Below are positions 59,822 to 64,000 of a stretch of 64,000 nucleotides of DNA, piece after piece (the stretch's first letter is position 1; each line of letters opens with the position of its first letter). The notes under the pieces are model-generated. The model saw nothing but the letters and a program-made list of their open reading frames with translations. It did not search any database and had not been told where the DNA came from. The stretch is from Allium sativum (taxonomy: Eukaryota > Streptophyta > Magnoliopsida > Asparagales > Amaryllidaceae). The stretch lies in the NCBI GenBank assembly GCA_030737875.1, contig CM060911.1:97980599-98044598 (forward strand), written 5' to 3'. A program made the translations under genes and the position numbers.

Positions 59822-60574
59822 TGTGACGGCCCGCCCGCACCAGCCGAAATTTCCAATGAAAGAGCGTTGTTCCGATGTCCAACCAGCACAGGACGGTCGT
59901 CAAAGAAAGGAAAGGTAAGGAATTTGAATTAATAAGGGGCCTGCAGCATAACTCACAGTGCATGGAATAAAATATAATAATAACATACTTTGACATAAAA
60001 CAGGCGAGACAGTGCATAAGCAGAAAACTAAACATCTCAGCAGCGGAAAATCCAAATATAGCTTATGTTCCCCTTTATCATTATTACAACTTTAAAACTG
60101 TCTCTAAAGCAAAAGAAAGGAAAGGTACACTATTAATGCCCAAAGTAGTGACCAACAGAGGCACAGGGAGAATATATGTAGATAATACGTAGGAGCCTCC
60201 TGCTCGTCTTCGGATCAGCTACTTGTGCATAACCAGCTAACTTGTCTCTAGTTTGCTCGTTTAGGAGCACCCAGAGTAATAAGAAGAGACATAAAACTCT
60301 GGGTCAGAAAAAAGTCTGGTATGAGCGATAAGCAGCAAAATAGAATAATAACAGGTATACTAAACCTTACCTGAACCTGGACCTGCAACCAAAGAGTTAG
60401 CACTACAAACTGTACAATACTCTAAGGTGCCACTAACATATGGTGTAAAGAATACGGGAGTGGGGTTGTGCATGACATAGTGATGGTAAACAATCAAGCA
60501 TAACAACCATCCTCACGTCACTCACTCAATGCGTAAAGCATACGATATCCACCGCTTTGATCACTCAAATCCTT

Positions 60575-60765
60575 GCTATGATCACTCTGCCCCATGGAGT
60601 CATGGCGACTCCACTGCAATGATCCATGGCTACTAGTCTTTGCTATGTCCACTCTGCCCCATAAATCCATGACGACTTCACTGCACTGGTTCATAGCCAT
60701 GCTACGATCACTCTGCCCCATGGAGTAACATCAACGCCACTGCACTGATCCGTAGTCTAACATCC
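60575..60765. repeat. Three ~60-bp repeats in Chromo-2 LTR
   Basis: CACTCTGCCCCA recurs at 60583, 60650 and 60709, each followed by a diverged 'ccatgacgacttcactgca' segment. Confidence 0.8.
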
Positions 60766-60904
60766 GTCTTAGTGGTGAATCAAAGTTATGGACGTCGATA
60801 ACCCGTTAGCACACGTCCCGCAGCAAAGTCCAATCATGAAGTCAACTCGTTGGTTCCCAACTGGATCCTAAGTGCAAACTTCCTACTTGGATTACCTTTG
60901 CATC

Positions 60905-61345
60905 TCGAGTTTTGGTCATCACCGGATCGGTCTTCGTTTGGTTCATAGCTCATGCCACGCGTCCGAGCTCCTTGGTTCGGTTCGCAGTCACCACTCGGGT
61001 TTGGTTCGGATCGCGCCATACGGATTGGGTCGGGATTCTCTACTTCGTAGCCACCAAGCGGTTCGGTTCATAGCACCCTCTCTGGATCGGTTCGGGTCGT
61101 GGCTACTCATCTGGGTCGGGTAGTGGTGTGGTGCTCCGATTCGTGATCTCCTTTGGCCATCAGCTCGTGGAAGGAGTTCGGGTCGAGTGACGCGGTTCGG
61201 ATCGTGGGGCTCTCCAGGTGAGAGGGTCAGTTCGGTGCCACCATTCGGGTCGGTTCGGTCATGATCTCCCCAATTGCTCAGATCGGCTCGTGATGCAACC
61301 GTTTGAAGGGAGCGGTTCGGTTCGTGCTCCCCTTCTCCGATCCAA
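60905..61345. repeat. GGTTCGG-rich, CpG-rich stretch in Chromo-2 LTR
   Basis: GGTTCGG, GGTTCGGGTCG and close variants recur many times in irregular spacing. Open frames here on both strands follow from the composition. Confidence 0.65.
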
Positions 61346-62374
61346 TCAGGTTCGGTAGATTTCCTACACTTCTTTCCAGCGACTGTTTTACGCCATTCAA
61401 CGGCGTTTTCGAGCAATCTAACTTTTCTAGTCAATCATAAAGCATACCATGCAGTCATAGCAACATATAAAATTGACCACTAACACTAAAACAACAATTT
61501 GATATGTTAAAACGGATCAAACATAGCCAAAATCTCATATTTTCCCTTAAGCATGTTTAAGCAAAACTAATGATAAGACTATCGAATCTTACCCAAATTA
61601 ACTCAAACTTCTAACAGAGGCGTAAAATAATATTTTGAAATTTATAAATATTTCTCTAGAATTTAATCATGTTTAAATTCGCTAATTAACACAAATTACC
61701 CTTAATTAACCATAATTAGTGAGGAACTATGCAAATCACTCACCTCAGGCACAAACAAAATACCAAATCTGAAATTATCTTCTGTTTGGCGCTGTCCCCA
61801 AGGCTATACAGCAGTTCCGACCTTGATTTGGTGCTATTTCCCTTTTATTTGATGTTGCTAATCTTAATCCTTGATTAAACGGTGATTAGAGATGATTCTA
61901 GATGTTTGAGGCATTGTTTGGGTTCCTAGGAGTAAATCGCGGCTATAAAACTGAAATGAAATGAAAACCTAACTCATTTCAGCCTCCCCATAACCATAAT
62001 CCCGAAATGGGTTATGGGCTCATTCACTATTCACCTCATTTGGCCCGGTTAAGCAGTTTTTCACCTTTTAAACCCTATTTCAGCCATATCTCCCAAACTG
62101 TAAGTCTGTTTTTCACATATGACCACTCTACGGAAAGGTAAACCATATCCGGATCTAATGGAAGTGGTTTCAGGTCAAAACTCCTTTCCGATCAAAAGTT
62201 ATGGTCGAAACAAGATCAGATAGCGGCAAAACGGTCATTTAAAAATCGGCAAAAAACATGGACATGGGAAATGACCCCAATAGTCGTCTCCAAAGTTACA
62301 TGACCATACGACTTCGTATGAGAAAGAAATAAATATTCTACGATCCTCGGATGCGTATAATGCGGGTCGTTACA

Positions 62375-62400
62375 TTCTCTCCCCCCCCCCCCCCCTTTAA
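62375..62400 (-). other. Polypurine tract of Chromo-2
   Basis: TTCTCT followed by about 15 C and TTTAA on the plus strand; in sense a very long G run before the LTR. Confidence 0.85.
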
Positions 62401-62555
62401 GAAATTTTGTCCCGAAATTCCTTAACCCAAAACATACAAAGGATCCCGCATGCCTACCAATCATTAACAAAACAATAAAGCGTACAAAACAACACAACAA
62501 GCCTATCCTAGCATGCGGTTTACTAATAAGGAAGTACTATACCGATATAAAAACC
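62401..62555 (-). other. 3' untranslated stretch of Chromo-2
   Basis: No gene seen. Contains GAAATTTTGTCCCGAAATTCC, corresponding to the sequence usually found between pol and PPT. Confidence 0.5.
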
Positions 62556-64000
62556 TTACCAGGCAAAGAGTTCTGGATACTTCCTCCTTATGTTCTCCTT
62601 TGTTTCCCAAGTACAGTCTTCCTCATCATCACCCCACTGGACTTTGACTAGTTTCACCGCCTTCCTTCGAAGCTGCTTCGTATCGTTCCTAATAATACGC
62701 GTAGGCCTGTGGTTCCCAACTGCCTCGTGTTCAACCTCGATATCGTCCAACAGATCCGGTGAAATAGTCACACTAGGGTCGTGCACGAATTTCCTTAATT
62801 GGGAAACATGAAATACGTTATGAACTCCTGCCATCTTCTCTGGTAATTCAACTTTATATGCCAAATTCCCAATTTGCTCGAGAACTGGGAATGGTCCAAC
62901 AAATCTTGGTGTTAACTTGCCACTCCTGCCAAATCGGATCACGCTCTTTAACGGAGAAATCTTGACAAACACCAAGTCGCCAATGGAGAACTTTAAATCT
63001 CTTCCCCTCTTATCAACATAACTCTTTTGCCTATCTTGGGCAGCCTTCATTCGTTGTCGGATAACTTTGATCTTATCTGAGTTTTCTCTTATCACATCTG
63101 GCCCAAGCACAAATTTCTCACCGGTTTCTAACCAACATGACGGTGAGTTGCACAGTCTTCCATACAAAGCTTCAAATGGAGCCATACCAATACTGGATTG
63201 ATAACTGTTATTATATGCAAACTCTACTAGATGCAAATGGTCATCCCTTGATCCACCAAAATCTAATATGCAAGCTCTCAAGAGATCTTCTAACACTCGA
63301 TTCACCCTCTCTGTCTAACCATCGGTTTGAGGATGATACGCGGTACTGAGATGTAATTCTGATCCTAACGCCTCTTGTAAGCTCTTCCAAAACCCACTAG
63401 TAAACAACGGGCCTCGGTCACTCACAATGCTTTTAGGTACTCCATGAAATCTCACTACCCATTTCATATATAGCTCAGCTAACTTAGCTGTCGTTCTATT
63501 CGACTTGACGGGTATAAATCTTGCACTCTTGGTCAATCGGTCCACAATCACCCAAATGCTATCACAGCCCGATCTAGTTCTTGGTAACCCATCAATGAAA
63601 TCCATTGAGACTTGTTCCCATTTCCATTCTGGAATTTCTAATGGTTGCAACAAACCACTAGGCTTCTTTTGCTCAGCTTTAACTAGCTGGCAATTCATGC
63701 ATTTGGATATAAACTTCCCAATGGTTGTTTTCATCCCTTCCCAGTAGTAGGTCTACTTCATGTCTCAATACATCTTGTTACCACCGGGGTGTATAGTCAG
63801 TTTCGAGTGATGACATTCTCTAAGCACTTCATCTCTCAATCCCTTGACAATGGGCACAACTAGTCTTCCATTCTTTCTAAGCCATCCATCACGATCCAAC
63901 CCATACTTGTTCATCTCCTCATCGATGCCCATCTCTAACTTGGAGATGATTTTCAATAAGTTAGGATCATCCCTCTGACTGGAACCAATCCGCTCAATCA
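62556..64000 (-). pseudogene. Chromo-2 integrase with chromodomain, three in-frame stops
   Basis: One continuous minus-strand frame from the window edge to a stop at 62556. From the N-terminal side: linker (QRDDPN...), HHCC module (HHSKLTIHPGG, CMNCQ), catalytic core (SMDFIDGLP, IVSDRGPLFTS, YHPQTDG then TERVNR), RFVGPFP, HNVFHVSQLRKF and chromodomain (VKVQWGDDEEDCTWETKEN, YPELF). Premature stops lie at 63765-63767 (TGA), 63753-63755 (TAG) and 63315-63317 (TAG, just before the catalytic glutamate). No frameshift was seen. The protein resembles that of Chromo-1 but is clearly a different lineage. Confidence 0.9.

Larger units (their letters stand above)
59822..62374 (-). repeat. Chromo-2 3' LTR (2,553 bp)
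   Basis: TG and CA ends. Holds three 59-67-bp repeats (60575-60765), a GGTTCGG-rich stretch (60905-61345) and no gene. Confidence 0.88.
59822..64000 (-). mobile_element. Chromo-2: chromovirus-type Ty3/gypsy element, 3' part only
   Basis: On the minus strand the window holds the 3' LTR, PPT and integrase-chromodomain end of pol; the rest lies beyond 64000. The LTR start and end (TGTGACGGCCC on the plus strand, GGGTCGTTACA at the inner end) differ from Chromo-1. It inserted in the internal region of C; a TSD of TGAAA (59817-59821) is predicted but its partner is outside the window. Confidence 0.88.

Overview
This window is plant nuclear DNA made almost entirely of nested LTR retrotransposons. 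I found no host protein gene. Three things point to a plant. Every readable primer-binding site matches the initiator tRNA-Met type (TGGTATCAGAGC) used by plant Ty3/gypsy elements. The pol remnants are chromodomain-bearing chromovirus integrases. A piece of plastid DNA (trnH-GUG plus the end of rpl2) is embedded. The species cannot be named from this sequence.

Layout, oldest to youngest. The scaffold is an old, diverged copy ('C') of a family with very large LTRs, visible at 19367-23444 and 57388-59821. Four things are inserted in or abut it: (1) a tandem array of subfamily A at 1-19366 (LTR-internal-LTR-internal-LTR, left end outside the window); (2) a plastid fragment at 21698-22121 inside a 17-bp direct repeat; (3) a minus-strand chromovirus ('Chromo-1', 23445-57382, 5-bp TSD TCCTG); (4) a second minus-strand chromovirus ('Chromo-2', from 59822 past the right edge). 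Chromo-1's right LTR is itself split by a second tandem array, subfamily B, at 33987-56833, with three LTRs and two internal regions bounded by one 5-bp TSD (ATGAT).

The A/B/C family is the unusual part. Its LTRs are about 6.65-6.97 kb, while the region between PBS and PPT is only about 1.03 kb and has no recognisable gag or pol, so it must depend on proteins from another element. Each LTR is modular: a short promoter-like zone with a TATA box about 0.89 kb in, a GC-rich leader that differs between subfamilies and ends in a splice-donor-like site, subfamily-specific tandem repeats, a 27-bp minisatellite (A and B only), and a domain of over 1 kb tiled by consecutive inverted repeats. Several of these stems show paired base changes between A/B and C, which suggests selection on RNA (or DNA) structure.

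Chromo-1 keeps an uninterrupted integrase-chromodomain frame but has lost gag and much of RT/RNase H. Chromo-2 keeps one integrase frame broken by three stop codons. Neither looks autonomous. All divergence statements come from reading by eye, not from alignment software.
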